Part shown: positions 50,111 to 62,700 of the stretch, piece after piece
Position numbering within the stretch: position 1 is the stretch's first letter
Layout of the letters: every line of letters starts with the position of its first letter
From: Apteryx mantelli
Lineage: Eukaryota; Chordata; Aves; Apterygiformes; Apterygidae
Assembly (NCBI RefSeq): GCF_036417845.1
Contig: NC_089979.1
Coordinates: forward strand, 25,237,958-25,301,957
Reading direction: 5' to 3'
DNA: 64,000 nt
Translations under genes and position numbers: made by a program
The notes under the pieces: model-generated
What the model saw: the letters and a program-made list of their open reading frames with translations, nothing else
Told to the model about the DNA's origin: nothing
Database searches by the model: none

Positions 50111-51332
50111 TTCTTCATTAATGTGCCAGCAGGAGTAGGTAAAATGGCTTTACTTAGAGATTAGCGCAGTCTCCACAGCTGTTTCAGAGGAATGGGAAGG
50201 AGGGATGAATGATGCCATTGATAACCAGGTAACAGCCAGATGACCCTTTCATGAGAGCTGTTCATGCATAGTTCCTGTGACAGCCTTGCAGATAATTATG
50301 AGAAATACTTATTTACAGTCCTTAGTTCTCTGAGCATGGCTTCTACACTTCTAAAATGCTGGTGCTAGAACCAGCATATATCCTTGAGGCCCATTTGCCT
50401 TCTGTATAAGGAGCAGGCCAGAGAGAAGGGAGAGCCCCTTGCAGAGCTCGGAGTTTGTTGCTGATGTCCTGAGAAGTGAGGAAACAGCCTGGGAGTAGCT
50501 TTCAGTGGTAGGCTCCAGCAGTAACAACTGTTGCCTTCAGTAAAAGGCTGTCCCATTTTCAGTGGTGTACACCATCTGCAGTGTGCATCTGTTTCTGATT
50601 CAAGCACTGGAAACACTCTACCTATAACACCATCCAGGTGTCCATGTTGCTTGGATTCCAAAACTTTGTTGAATTCTGGCCACTATTCTAAGTACTAACT
50701 GTTTCCATAAATCTCTTTGCTAATTTGAATACTCTTAAATCACATATTGCCTGTTACTGAATAGTATTGAACATTTAAGCAAGGCTGGGCATTTGGAGTA
50801 TGAAGACTTCAGTCTGGTTTGCTCTATGGCATATACACCAGAACATTATGTTCATACTTGGGAATGCTGAGTAGGATACACAAAAGGAAAAAAATAGATA
50901 GACGTAGATAGAACAACGTGTAGTAGTTGTGCTGGACAGAATTAAGAATAATGTATAAAAATTCCTTTATTAGATTAGATTTACTCAGAATCTCATATTC
51001 TGCCAGTGAGTACGTCATGGTGGTGTGGAATAATGGTCTGTGATTATCTGTGATCCTCCCTGCCGTGGGGTAAACAGTGAATACAAAGGGTGATTTGCGG
51101 CCTGATGCCCGTGCCGGTGAGGGGTGAGACAACGCCCAGGGTGAGGCGGAGGTCTCACCACTTGACATTGCTCTACCCAAAACGACACCTGGGGCGAGGC
51201 GGGAGTCTTGCAGCCTGGTGTTGTTGATAGGGGCAAAAGAAAATAAAGGCCAGCAGCCATTGACACCCTCTACTGAGCTCGACAAGGACCAAACATCCCA
51301 CAGTGTTTGACTCAGCCCCACCTCGCCAAGAG

Positions 51333-51338
51333 TATAAA
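51333..51338 (+). promoter_or_regulatory. TATA box of the sense LTR-like element
   Basis: The sequence is TATAAAT in a GC-rich upstream context (gccccacctcgccaag directly 5'). Transcription would start about 25-30 bases downstream, near 51360, on the same strand as MATN2 and about 2.1 kb before its first coding exon. Activity is not shown by the sequence. Confidence 0.45.
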
Positions 51339-51659
51339 TTCAGTGCATAAACAATCCTCCATTTCGAGGACGAGAGCACCAACCTACGGACGGGTCGACG
51401 GGCCTGGACCTCTCTCCTCCCCAAAACAGGGACACCTTTTTGGTAAGGTTTGCGCCTCCGACAACGTCGGATGTTACCCCAGGAAAAATACCATTGTTGA
51501 AAGCACTTAATTATCAGTTTGAGCTCAGAAAAAGTAGAATTTGTTGCAGTAAGTGCATTTATCACCGGCAATCTTGAACCTGTTGATCTGTCGCTTTAAT
51601 AAATTGTCTATTTTGATCAACTTTGCGAACCTGACTCAGTGAAAGTCCTTTTGAGGAGG

Positions 51660-52107
51660 TGTTATAGGTAAACGCGACAGATTGACAACCACTCGGGCCG
51701 GGTTGCATAAATTCCAATTTAATAGAATAATTGAGCAAGTCACAAGTAAGCAAAACAGCGCTGGGCGGCCGGGGAGTCTCCTGCTCCACCAACGGCGCGC
51801 GCGATCCCCCCTCACAGTCCCCTTATATGCCTGTAACTTCTGTGGTTGCGCCGGCTGTTGCTGGGGGGGGTCGGGATGAAAGCTGGGGTCTTCCTCTGCG
51901 TTGTACGTGGTGCCCTTCAGGTCGCGCGCATACATTTCACAATACAATATCGCTCTGCTGGCTCAGTACAATCATGGTGGTGATAGCCTGTACTTAGTGC
52001 CTAGTTTCATGGTAAAATCACTTCACGAGTTGATGGCCCGTACTTAGTGCCTAGTTTCATGGTAAAATCACTTCACGAGTTGATGTAACAAATTATCACC
52101 TATCACA
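51660..52107 (-). mobile_element. Solo LTR of an endogenous retrovirus (448 bp), antisense, nested
   Basis: On + strand it begins TGTTATAGGT and ends ACCTATCACA, a 10-base imperfect inverted terminal repeat (9 of 10 pair) with the TG...CA ends of an LTR. It is flanked on both sides by GAGG (51656-51659 and 52108-52111), a 4-base target-site duplication. Read on the - strand there is a U3 with two 50-base tandem repeats, a TATA box (GCATATAAGG, complement of 51821-51830) and a poly(A) signal ATTAAA (complement of 51718-51723). A short U5 follows. The host sequence left and right of it is continuous with the uninterrupted paralogous copy at 52155-52240, proving an insertion. There are no coding genes; it is a recombination remnant. 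Confidence 0.85.
51981..52080 (-). repeat. Two 50-bp tandem repeats in the U3 of the nested LTR
   Basis: 51981-52030 and 52031-52080 are identical except at two positions (48 of 50). A few bases of a third unit (tgatg) follow. Position in U3, upstream of the antisense TATA box, is typical of LTR enhancer duplications. Confidence 0.95.
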
Positions 52108-53454
52108 GAGGGCTCTGGCAGGCAAACGTTGATTACCAAAGGGGAGGGCCTTTCTTATTTTGTTCAACTTTGTGAACCTGATCCAGTGAAAGCCCTTTTG
52201 AGGAGGGCTCCGGCAGGCAAAGTTGATTACCCCTTGTCCTCCCTTCACGTGACAGTAACAGGTGGGAAAGAAAAATTTAATTCTCTTGTTGAGCTGGGGC
52301 ACTTTATTGTCTTCTGTTATAGATCTGTGGCCTTGTGCAATTCTACCTATCAGGTTTAGGACTCCTGTATTAAAATTGTTTTCAACATCCTAGTTACTTA
52401 GCCAATAACTGCCATTAAAATGTGCACTGCTTGTAAAGTTGCCACTCTCTTTCACATAGAATGTTCCTTTTTTGTTGTAAAAGTGGGTAGTTTTACCCAT
52501 CTTCTTGCACATCTAGGAGAGCTCTTGATTCAGATTCATCATATCACCAATTCCAAGGCTGAATCTAGCTCCTCTGAGTCGCTCTTCATGACCCACAGCA
52601 GTGAAATTTTGGGGGAAGGTAGAAGAAATAGCCACCTGAGGAAGCCCACTGACAGGGGACCTGGCCAAAAGATGAGCATTTAGCATGTCAGTGGTAGCTT
52701 TCTGCTTGTGGACAGAGTCAACCATGGCTTTTGATGATGCCTCAACAAACTTGTGGACATGAATCATCTCTTGGTCTAGGATCTTGCCAGTTAATTTTTT
52801 CTTCTGTATGACAAAACTTCTCCTTAACCTATGGTTAGGTTATGTTCATTACCAGTCTTCAGGAGTCTTCTCTTTGAGTAAACAAGATCTCTTCATTTTG
52901 CACTGTTATCTCCATGTTAGCAACCATGGATGCTCTTCTGAACAATGAAGCATGAGCTGTTGCCAGTTCACATTAATAGTTGATGCTTCTGAAGTGTATT
53001 CCCTTCTCTCTTATTTTCTTCTCCAAAATTTTCTTAAGAAAGCATCTCTCAGACTGCTAGGACCATTAAGTTTCTGAAAAAATGCACAACACACAGAGGG
53101 CTGAGTAGAATAATGAAAATATATTTGTGTCCTTCTCAAACCTATTTTTGCTGAGAGGCTCACTGAAAAAAAGTTCCTTTTCTTGCTTTAAATATACTTG
53201 ATTCTTATGAATGATTGTAAGAGTTGATACATTTAAAATGTTAACTATGAATTTAACTATAATATGCTTAAAGACTCTGCAAGGTCTCCTAACTGCTACT
53301 CTGTTGTGTAGAACTTCTTTCTTGAAGGTGTAAGTATTATTCCATGCCAGTACATCTGCATGTATGTGATGGGAGGAAGGCAATGCAGCTGGATGGTTAC
53401 AGTGTATCTTCTTGTATAATCAGAAAGGTCATCTCTTTCTTTCCTTTATTGCAG

Positions 53455-53622
53455 TTTTGCATCCTTGAATGTCCCTGTCTTTCCTGAAAATGAAGAAAAT
53501 GATTGCATGCTTCTTTCTGCTGTGGGGACACACTCTGCTTTTCATTGTCTCAGTCATGGCAAGAGATCTTCCTGGAGCACATTTCGCACGAAGAAGGGAT
53601 GTTAACTCACAAGCTCTGCTTG
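53455..53622 (+). CDS. MATN2: MATN2 first coding exon (5' leader plus signal peptide)
   Basis: Matrilin-2 is a secreted extracellular-matrix adaptor built of von Willebrand A domains, EGF repeats and a coiled coil. After the acceptor tttcctttattgcag, the exon holds a 35-base leader and an ATG at 53490. It then encodes 44 residues plus one base before donor gtaagt at 53623 (133 coding bases, phase 1). The protein starts MKKMIACFFLLWGHTLLFIV, a classic signal peptide (positive n-region, hydrophobic core to about residue 22, likely cleavage after SVMA). It continues as RDLPGAHFARRRDVNSQALL. MxKMxA at the start and ALL at the exon end resemble mammalian MATN2. An in-frame ATG at 53469, just after a TGA, would add seven residues but lacks a purine at -3, whereas the 53490 ATG has A at -3. 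Identity rests on a short exon plus gene order. Confidence 0.78.
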
Positions 53623-56600
53623 GTAAGTTGTAAAAAAAGGAAAAAAAAAAAGAAAAACACCATCAAAAGTCATCTCAGATACAAATGATAAAGGTGTAAG
53701 CAGCTGGCCAAACCTTGGCTGAGTTAGTTTATAATGAAAAGGACATTGCCATTTGCAGGCAGGAATGAGAGAAAGTTTGTAGACAGGTTAGCAGCTGTTG
53801 AAAGAAGGTGTTTACTTTTGGGGTACTAGATTTACTTTATCTAAGTGTTATAAAATAAATATTTGCTACAGGATTGCTGCATTGAAAAAAAAGACCTTAT
53901 TTTCACTGCTTAGAGAAAATAAATTTTGGTCCATGAAGGTCCTGTCAGAGCTATCTTTTCCCAATCTAGCAGGTTACAGCTGTGTGCAACCTGCTATGTG
54001 TGGTGTGTGTAATGATGACTGAACTGAAGCTAATCAAATCAGCAGCTAAGGAAATGGATCTTCTCATTACATTGCTCAGTGCCAATCCCTTCATTTTGTC
54101 AGATAAATTTTCTTTATAATGAGCAGCTAATTTCTCCTGTTTTGCCAAAAATCAGAGGACAGGGATGGCAGTTAACTTGTGGCTGTCATATTTTAAAAAC
54201 ATAAGGTTCATCTCTCTTGTTGATCATTGCCTGTACTTCATCAGGCAATTTTCTGGTCAGCTTTTTTGTCTGCTGACAGTTCATGACTTAGAATCACTTT
54301 CCTTTGCTCATTTTTTAGAATAATTGAGTGGTTAAATGAAAAACTCACAATATGAAAACATAGGATGGTTGGGGTCTTTAGACATGACCCATCACGAGGG
54401 ATTCATGATACACATTAACAGTAGATCTAATCAGATAACTCTCTCCATCCCCTGGGAGATGTTACATGACCTACCTCCCCATAAAGGTCACCTAATCTTG
54501 GTGAACATGAGGGTTGTTAAATGGCCTGCAGAAGATGTACTGGGAAAAAGCGAAGAAGAAACAAAGCCAGAACATGGGAGAAGAGGTGGCAGAGAGAGGG
54601 AGCACCAGGTTTTATCAGTGTGAAACTCCTCTCCAGACAACATTTACAAAGCCAGCCTTTAAACCTGTCAAAATACATAGAATACCATTCACAGTATGGC
54701 TTTTTATTAACTTAAAACTGGTGTTTTTCAATTCTTGTAGAAAAAAATTAAGCCAAATGACAACAGATTTTCTTTTCTTATTTGTCTTTCTCATGACCAA
54801 TAGACATGGTCTTGAGACACTCGTCGTTTTGTGACTGCAGGCTAAAAGCCACTGCTCTGGAGATTTTAGCCCATCGGAAAGCATGCGTTTGGAACAGCAG
54901 AGGTTAAGAGAAACACCCGCATTCATACCTTACTGAGCCAGACTCTTTCTAAAATACTGAATTCTAAAATGAGATGAAATAGCAGCCTCTCCTGTAAATT
55001 TTAGGATCCCCAGCAAATATTCTAAGTGAGCTTAGTACTTTAAGCAATGAACTACCTGTACCCCTGGAAAATGAATGCACCAGTAGAGCGTTATATAGAG
55101 AAAGTAAAAGGTGTCTTATTTCCCCGTTAGTCTTTTTTTCCTGTGATTTTTAATTGCTTTTATACCCACATTTTCATATTCTAAACACTGCAAAATATAT
55201 TAAAAGTATTAGCACTCAATATAAATCAAAATGTATGGACTAATTTATTTCTTCCTTTTTTCAAAAGCCAAGCAATTTTGTGGTCCCTGCTTTTGGAAAA
55301 TTCTGGCTCCCTATTCAGTTCAGCATGTGCAGGATGCAAATAATTCTGGCAGCTCTGGCAGAAAAAAACTTTTCAAGACATCAAATGATGCAAGAAACTT
55401 GAGACATTTTCTGGTTCAGCCCATAAAAGTACGTGGCAGCTTTGAGTCAGACTCTTTGGGCATTGCATTCTGTTACAATGAGTTAGGTCACCTGCTTCAA
55501 ATTCAAAAGTTGCATATAAATAGTGGCATGGTTAAAATGTGCCTCTCTGTAAAGAGCAGAATGTGTAAAATACATGCAATTCTGCTGGAAAGTTATACTG
55601 TTCTCCACCAGTTACTGTAAATGATATGAGAAGGAGCTGGCCCAAATCGTGATCTCAGAGACATCAGTTCTATTGAATTAATAAAATCACTCCAGATTTA
55701 CAGCAATTTTACAGGGATCAGAACCTGTCCCATTCCATATAATATGTATATTATAAATAGTAGCGCTGGTAATGACAATTACTGCTGTTTTGGAGAGACT
55801 TGGTTGGCAGGCAATAGTGAGTAACATAGCTACAAAGAGCCAAAAATTACCTGGAAGAGCAATAACAATGCAGGGGGTTATTTGTTTATTGGGTGAAGCT
55901 CCCTATGTTTTTAGGACTGAAATGAAGGATAATGCTATGTAAATATTAGTAGCATTAAAATAATTTTGTTCATTTTTTATTTATTTTACCTATTTTTAAA
56001 CAAAAGAACACTGCTATGATATAGGTAAATACCAGGTATTTACTGGTAAAATACCAATAGTGGCCATGTAAAGAAGTAAAGATCCTTGCCCAGGAAACTT
56101 ACAGTGTAATTAAGCAAAATGGAACAGACAAAAAATCCTGTGGCATTGTCAAAATACAGATACAAGTTTTGGGGATCCAGCTTTGGGAGGATTTAACTTT
56201 TCGCAGCCAGATACTAATATTTCCTAGATTTGTTAATTATCTTGTTAGGGCTAATAAATCATATGTTTTAAGAAAGACATCAGAAGTAATGAGCTACACT
56301 GTCTTTTCTGCTTTTTTTCTTCTCCCCACTCTTTTTGCTAAACGTCAGTGTGTGTTGTTTTCATTTTGCAGGTCTTTGTGTTGCTTATTATTATTTAAAA
56401 TTATTTTTACAGTTCCTAATAAATTCCTGTTAAAAATCTGAAATCTTGTGTGCAAGGGTCAATTGGACATAATGTTCTTGGAATTCTCTCTGTGTGGTCC
56501 TTGCATGCTAAACTGCTTTGAATTGGGTTTGTTTCTAGCTTTTCTTTCTTTAAACACTGAAGCAAACTTCAAGGTATTTAAAACTGTCAATTGTGCCAGT

Positions 56601-58474
56601 TATAATTAACTTCATTAACAAGTTCTTTCTTGCAGCAATTTAGTTGTAGCACGTGTGGTAGGTTTAGAAACAGAAAAGACATGTATTTATCGTAGTAACA
56701 ATATGGATGTATTATACTGCTGTAAAATATTGTTTTAATATAAGTGTATTTATGTTTTAAAAGATCATTTCCATACTCCTGTAAGACCTTGTGAAATAAC
56801 AGAAAGAAATGGGATGGCCCATGTAATCTCTTTCCTGTAGGAGAGGGCAGTCCCCCTCTCCCCTTAAAAGAGATGTGAACATAAACCTGTCTTCTCTTTT
56901 CCCTCATCAGCAATTTGAGCCTGAGTATTGGATCTTTGGCCTTATCCTGATACCTTGAAGGAGATTAATCTTATGTTCTAGAATCTTCTCTTGTAAAGGT
57001 TTTATTCGAGCTCCAAAGAGTTTTTACTTTGCTCTCTGATGAAGTCACTGTTCCTGCTGAGTGCTACTGCTTTGTTAGATTACACACAGATCAGTGAAAG
57101 CACAACTTGCCAGCTTAGCATTGCTTTTTGAACACTAAAGAAAAACACTAATGGAAAAAGACTTGTCTATGTGATTTTAAAGATCAAATACTGTCTATTA
57201 CATTAGCTAATTCCCTTCATGTACAACTGAGACGTGTAAAGGCCTGTACAACCAATATGTAGTTTTGGACTCCTGCACTGTTAATAGACCGATCAAGATT
57301 TGTATCTGCTGTCCAGAGTGGTGATTCCCACACACACTGTGATTTCAAGGCTGTGGTCGGAGGTCCACAGCACTTTTCAGCAGGCTCTGAGTTCAGGAGT
57401 GACAGATATCCTGTCCTTGCAAGATGTGCCTTCTCCCTTCCTATATCCTGATGTTGTTTGATTATGTGTGTTGGGGGGACGGAGGGGATTTGAGACGTAT
57501 GCCCTACTGCATCTTAATCTTTTTTATTGTAAAACAAAGTAAATCAAAATTTCAATGTTGTTACAAAACCCACAAGATTGGAGGGGGGTTATTTTCTTTG
57601 ATGAAGACTGTTCTTGTAAACTGGGGACGTGTTTCATGTCACATAGGTATATTTCTTTCAAGAGCTCTGAGGCTAATGCATGCAAGTAATTGAATAAGCT
57701 GTGGAATGATATTCTAAGCGGTAACATTCCTTCTATTCCTTAGGAGCATAAATCATGCACCTACCTGTTTCTGAGAATAACTGTTTATGTGAGGAAAAAG
57801 CTAATTTAGGAAGCATTCTTTCAGATAGTACATGACACCAGAAGAAAAAAACTACAAGAGATTAACTGATACTGCACAAAATTGAAACAGAGAGAGGAGG
57901 CCAAGAAGGAAATGTACTTGGACTCTGTTCAGTAGAAGCTGCTGCTAAACTCAAGTGTCCCTGTCTGTGCTGAATTACATTTTGCAGCTAAATATGTAAT
58001 GATTTGTTTCTTGGTTATATGTATATGATTCTACTAATAAGATGAAGGGAGGCATACAAAGTATACAGAGTACTGACTACAGTCAGTCAAAGTTATTCCA
58101 AAAATTCTTATATCCAGCCTAATTCTTAATCTTGTGTGTATGTAACCTTAGGGCTCAGGAAAATTATCAGATTAACTATCCTGGGTAAATGTTACTCACA
58201 AATGAAAGGGAAAAAATCATGATGAAAGTGAGTCCAATCCATGATGCTTCTATGGAGTGCATGTAAGATTGCTATTTAGTTTTGGTTGAATTGATTGTAC
58301 CTAAAGGATGATCTAAATTCTGCTAATGTGGACTACTGAACTGCCAAGAGGTGATGACTGCTGTGAGAAACTCATTCAGAGCCTCAATATAAGTGTGTCC
58401 ATGTTATTTCTTGACATAAATGCAGCTCTGCCAAGTTTTTTTTTTTATGTCTTCAAAGATGTTAAGTAGAGTCA

Positions 58475-58511
58475 TTGCAACTGAAGCCTGCATTGCAGCT
58501 GAAGCCTGCAT
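58475..58511 (+). repeat. Short tandem duplication (18 bp x 2)
   Basis: The unit ttgcarctgaagcctgca occurs twice consecutively with one difference. Confidence 0.8.
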
Positions 58512-59632
58512 TGTGTCATGATAACTACATCATGCCTTTTACATACTATGGTGGTATTTCTTTTGGGGAGACCAAAACTACTCCAGACAGTAGATATAGG
58601 CAAGAAGAAGCTGTAAATTACACCTTGTGAATTATCATGTATTCAATTAAAATATAACCAAAATCATTTTCTAATAAAAATGTAACCAAACTTTTATGAA
58701 GATGATCAAACACATTTCAATTTAGACTGTTGCTAATCAAAATATAAAATTGCCATATAAATATAGATGTGTTATATTTGGAAAGAGAGAGAGTAAAGGA
58801 TTTTACAGTCTGTGAAGTCATGTGTTTCTCCCCTCTGAGGCAGCTGTCGATGCATTTTGTAGTAATTGTGCCTTAAGGGAACGTTAGAAATTATGTGCTT
58901 TGCTTTCCAGTAGCGATTGTCTCAGTAACTGAGAGGTGTCCCATGGCCTTTACTCCATGTCTTTAAACTTCAACTTTCATCTTAATATCTCAGCTGTAAG
59001 CCCTTTCCCTGCCACAGCTGTTGTCTGCCTGGCTGGGATCTGCAACACTGGCAGGAGGGTTGTAGTTTCCCAGAGTGCTCTACTCTGTTCGGCTTCCAGT
59101 TCTTGTTGACAGTGGCAGACCCTCTCTCTATGGCTCTGAGGCCTGGTGGTCTGGTCTGCGGTGAAGGCTGTGCCTTCTCAACCCCTAAAGGGGACTGTGA
59201 GTCCAAGAAGGCAAGATTTGAATGCCAACCACATCCCTGCCTTGTCAGGTGTTTTCTATAGAAGCTATTATCCCGTAAGCAGGACTAATGAGCCATGCTG
59301 GCTAGGTGGGACCATGACAGACTTCGGGGATTTGTGTCCTATTCTGAGTGCACATATCTGAAGCCATCTATCGTGGGGATAAAAAAGGTTGGATTTTGGT
59401 CCGTGTTAGCAATTGTTTCTCTGCATAACATCTTTACACTCGTCAACTGTTTTACTTAGATTTTATAATTAATTATCAAGTCATGCATCAAAATATCATT
59501 GTTCCTTTCTTACCCACTTAAAGGGCAATTCAGTAATTGATGTTATGTGGGCTGTCATTATTTTTCTAGCAGCACGAGAAATTTTCTATATTATTTCTGT
59601 GATATAATGTATGAGTATTTCTGCCAGCAAAG

Positions 59633-59705
59633 CCTTTCTTTTCTTTTTTCATTTCTTCCTTTTCTTCTTTCCTTTTTTATTTTCCTTTTCCTTTTTTTCT
59701 TTGTT
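59633..59705 (+). repeat. Polypyrimidine tract
   Basis: About 70 bases are almost entirely T and C (ctttcttttcttttttcatt onward), forming a mirror-like low-complexity tract. Confidence 0.8.
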
Positions 59706-62700
59706 TTTGAGAGTTTCTTGAGTTTCCCACACAGAGGAGACAATATCTGTTGCTACAGAAAAAGCTATCAATCATATACTAACCTGAAAATGCTCTTTGT
59801 ATTCCTGAAATTTTGTTACAGCTGCCACAAATTATTGTGAAATACTGTTTCTGTTTGAAAAAGGGTTTTTCTTGACAATAATTTACTGAGTAAAATTAGA
59901 AACTCCATTTTTTATGTGTATATTCTTACAAAACATAAAGCCTCTTCTGCATATTTCATCTTGAAGGAAGGTCAGGCCAGAAAAAGAACACTGAATGTTC
60001 TGAAGTGTGGTGTTTTTGGCTCCATTGTCAGTACTTGAGCTTAGTAATTAAAAGAGCACATATGTGCAAAATTATCTTGAAAATCATGGAAACATTTGCA
60101 TAACCTAAGAAATGGCTCATTTTATAGATATGGATGGGTGATCGGTCACTACTGTGGGAGAAGAGGGACAAGTTCTTTAAATTTCTTTGGAAGCTAGAAA
60201 GGACCATCCACTTAAGTGTTAGGGAAGTAGTAGGAATAATAGAGTATTTCAGTGGATATAATGTCCCATGCATTTGGGGGGTTAAGGGAAAATGCTATGT
60301 GGCACTATCTCATGATGCCATTTCTGAAAATACTCTGGAAAAGAGTCTAATGTTTAAACTGTTAACAATGGATAGGTTTCAAGTCAGCTGGTCAATGAGT
60401 AATGTTGAGGTTGCTAACAGCTTTCTCCATAAACAAAGACACTGGCAGCTTTAAAAAAAGCATTGATAGGAGTTTTTAAAACTTCACCTCTCTAATCATT
60501 TCCATGTCACTGGAACAGTGCCCCAGGTAGCTGAGGCAAGACAGAAGTTTCAGATCTTCAAGGAGAAGGATATGAGGATCTTCTCTGTACAACTCCCTTT
60601 TTTGTGTTGGTTATGATTTGTTGCTTCACAGAGGAGTGCAGGAAAAGGCAGAGTTGCAGGCAGAGTAATTGCCTCCACATTGTGCATAGGAACTGGACTC
60701 AAAATAGCACTAACTCTGATTGTGTAAAACAAGGCTTCCCCCATCATGGCTCAAAAAACAAATTCATTGTCTTTTACGCATATGAGCTACTTTCAGCTGA
60801 GAGACATGATATTTATTTCTGTTAGGAAGCGGTGGGTAGATGTCAATGCCGTCAGGCCTGGAGTGGGCACCGAGATGGTGACACCAGGATGCTTCATCCC
60901 TCCATCCTGGCATTCTCCTGCCTACAAGGAAAAGCAACCCATGCGCCCACCCTGGTCCTCCTGACTGTGGGAGCAGGTTTGACGCCTGCCAGGAGCCTCA
61001 ACAGTTTCCATCTCAGAACAGCTGAAATATGCAAGAAGCACTGGGAAATTTGAGACTATCCCTAAAACATACTTTAGCTCCATGCCAGAGGCAGCACTAA
61101 TTTCAGTAAAGAACTGGAGAACTATTAGGAATCAGTTTGGGGTCTCTGGAATTAGAAAGACTTTGTATTAATAATGACCTCAGTATTTTGGAAGAGATGA
61201 CAGGGAAGGAATAGAAATAATGAGGTAAAATGAGAACAAGGTAATGGACCCTCCCACAGTGACTGAAAATGGAGCATTCACAGGTAGCAGGAAATGGAAA
61301 TCTGTGGACAAGAGCCTACAGTTGTACAATACTCACAGAAATTTTGGAAGTTCAGAAAAGTTTTTGTCAGAGGCAATAAAGAGATGTCTGGAGGCTATAC
61401 TATATTCAGAGCGTGTTCCCAGATGAAGATATTTTTAAGGAGTAATGGGTGAACTCACAAACTCATAATGAATCTGTGGGTTAGGGCCAGAGGCCAGTGA
61501 GTCTGGGGAATGGCTTAGCGCAAGGACAGGACCAGGAAGTATGGGGACATGTCTTGGACCCAGGGTCTGTCCCAGAGCTGGCAAGAGTAGTCACCTGCCA
61601 AACCAAGTGCAGAAGGTGTACATGCCAGGAAAGGGGTACTGAGCAGTTTCTAACATCTACCTCAGGCACTGGATATGACCATATCAGAACTGCACTATAC
61701 CACCCTTTGCTCGTCTTGGAATTAGAATGAGGAAAGAGAAAAGGTGGGGGGAAGTAAACTTGTGCAAAATGTCTCACTGGGACCAAGAAGTGCTCAGAAT
61801 TATTGCTATTCTTCATTTATTCCTGGCAACAACCACAAAATATGCTTTCTAGACAGAAACAGTGTTACATTAACTACTATGTACCTCGTGTCTGATCTTT
61901 GCAAATAAAGCTGCTAAAGGTTCCTAGGTGTATATAGGTAAAGCGTACATAAATCTTTCTTCCCATCAGAGTGTTTTGCTTTTAGTATATCTACGAATGA
62001 ATTGCAAATCTGAGTATTGTTTTCTTGTATGATTGTATGGCAAGAAGATCAAACCCTCTTTTGATGAATGGAGAAGTCTTTTTGGAAATATCTGAGAACC
62101 TGTCAAACCCAATCTTAGTGACTGGATACTTAGTAAGGGAAAACCAGAATTCTAGAGAAGCAAGAAGAAATGTTGAGGGCTGGAGGAAAAATGAAATAAG
62201 AAAATGGCAAAGAAAGAAGAGAAAATTAAAAAGTTTTATAATGTGCTAGCTGGGAGAATAGTTTTCTCCTCTTTTATTTAATTCCGAGTGAAGGCTTTTG
62301 TTCTGTTACTCAAATAAAATGTAAAAATAAACTTGGTGTTATTGCTGGCAATGTCATAGGGAATGTAGTTTTGCATTTACAATAATATGATGTGAGCTAA
62401 GAAAGACAATATACTGAGTCTTAAAATTGTCATTATTGCATTTCCTGTTCAGGCAACAATTTTTCTATGATCTCATTTTTTCTTAACTGATCTCATCCTT
62501 CCTTCTTGCTTAAATTGTCTTTCTGTATAATAAAAATCTTCATGGAACTAGTATATACTTGTTATAAATGGCTTTTTCAATGTCTAAATATCTTAACATT
62601 GCTATAGTATTTACCAAACTGAACTAACCTTGTTTTGCTTTGTATGCAGCAATTGCCTCCTTTAACAATTATCCATTCTCATTTATTAGGATAGTAACCA

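Larger units (their letters stand above)
51020..52260 (+). mobile_element. LTR-like element, sense to MATN2, interrupted by a second LTR
   Basis: This is a CpG-rich block unlike its AT-rich surroundings. It has a TATA box (TATAAA, 51333-51338), a poly(A) signal (AATAAA, 51598-51603) and about 265 bases between them, an arrangement expected of U3-R-U5. A donor-like site (tg then gtaagg at 51443) lies between. The downstream part contains a ~95-base tandem duplication: aactttgcgaacctga and ccttttgaggagg (51621-51659) recur as aactttgtgaacctga and ccttttgaggagg (52166-52205), each followed by gctcyggcaggcaaa. No gag, pol or env sequence is seen. Outer borders are uncertain and the class is not assigned. 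Confidence 0.55.
42178..53454 (+). other. MATN2: MATN2 intron 1 (predicted, 11.3 kb)
   Basis: This runs from the predicted exon 1 donor to the acceptor before the signal-peptide exon. It holds the rest of the CpG island, a CR1 with doubled tail (44240-45104), a diverged duplicated segment (about 48574-48640 and 50037-50110) and the LTR complex (about 51020-52260). The stretches 42.9-44.2, 45.1-48.5, 48.7-50.0, 50.1-51.0 and 52.3-53.4 kb show no recognisable gene. Confidence 0.55.

Noticed and set aside
51636-51947. 104-codon open frame on - with a hydrophobic stretch, envelope-like at first glance
   Set aside because: It runs across the LTR terminus at 51660 and through U3-R-U5 signals, so it cannot be a gene of that element; no retroviral coding motif is present.
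53503-53688. 61-codon open frame overlapping the MATN2 exon in another frame
   Set aside because: It reads through the splice donor at 53623 and lacks the signal peptide encoded by the frame starting at 53490.
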